Position numbers and translations under genes: made by a program. The notes beneath the pieces were generated by a model. That model did not search any database. It had not been told where the DNA came from and was given only the letters and a program-made list of their open reading frames with translations. Shown here one piece after another: positions 5,995-6,131 of a stretch of DNA of 6,131 nucleotides (positions are counted from its first letter, which is position 1; each line of letters opens with the position of its first letter). Location of the stretch: NCBI GenBank assembly GCA_035627675.1, contig DASPLH010000105.1, positions 1-6,131 of the forward strand, in the 5' to 3' direction. The stretch is from DASPLH01 sp035627675. Its GTDB lineage: Bacteria; Acidobacteriota; Terriglobia; Terriglobales; Acidobacteriaceae.

Positions 5995-6131
5995 ATGCAA
6001 AGATTCGCCGTCGTTCTGTTCGTGCTTGTGTCCACGGCACTGCTTGCCCAACAGCCGAAGATGCCTCAGCCGCTGGAAGCTACGGCGCGTGAGTTCATGT
6101 CGGAGTTCTTCAGCTTCCAGCCCAGTGCGGG
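5995..6131 (+). CDS. Secreted protein, N-terminal 45 residues (runs off right edge), possibly DUF885 family
   Basis: The start MQRFAVVLFVLVSTALLAQQ is a classic Sec signal peptide: short positively charged head, hydrophobic core at about residues 4-16, and a likely signal peptidase I cut after LLA at residue 18. A periplasmic or exported product is expected. The mature part visible (QQPKMPQPLEATAREF, then MSEFFSFQPSA) is too short for a firm assignment. The stretch EFFSFQPSAG resembles the beginning of DUF885-family proteins, where such a segment precedes a conserved Gly-His-Asp region, but this is a guess from a few residues. The ATG is supported by GAGGT 6 nt upstream and an in-frame stop just before it. 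It lies 178 bp after mfd, beyond the heptamer element, and is probably transcribed independently. Confidence 0.7.
   Translation, partial: MQRFAVVLFVLVSTALLAQQPKMPQPLEATAREFMSEFFSFQPSA

Overview
The window looks like a chromosomal stretch of a GC-rich bacterium. The housekeeping proteins read like those of Acidobacteriota (Terriglobia or 'Koribacter'-like). That assignment rests on protein flavour and on the degenerate intergenic repeats, which I associate with that group; it is an inference, not a database result.

Layout. Positions 843 to 1 (minus strand) hold the first 281 codons of hemL, glutamate-1-semialdehyde aminomutase of tetrapyrrole synthesis, running off the left edge. Positions 844-1232 are a gene-free, repeat-packed region between hemL and a divergently oriented gene. 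It holds degenerate octamers (consensus CTCAGYAN) in one orientation on the left and the opposite orientation on the right, converging on a GC-rich palindrome. Positions 1233-2138 (plus) encode an FRG-domain protein of unknown function, probably accessory. Positions 2139-2276 hold a small hairpin, a further remnant of the octamer family and the likely mfd promoter. Positions 2277-5816 (plus) encode complete Mfd, the transcription-repair coupling factor. Its last few codons and stop lie inside a second repeat family, built on a heptamer (AGCTRCC), which extends as an inverted-repeat element to about 5977. From 5995 a secreted-protein gene begins and runs off the right edge.

How the parts relate. 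hemL and mfd are unrelated housekeeping genes. The FRG gene sits between them, bracketed by copies of the same octamer repeat, so it may be inserted cargo. No operon is evident: hemL is divergent, and gaps of 138 bp and 178 bp separate the plus-strand genes. The most unusual content is the repeats themselves: two families with different periods, both with inverted arms, one of which has supplied the C-terminus of Mfd. No RNA gene, CRISPR array, transposase or integrase is visible.
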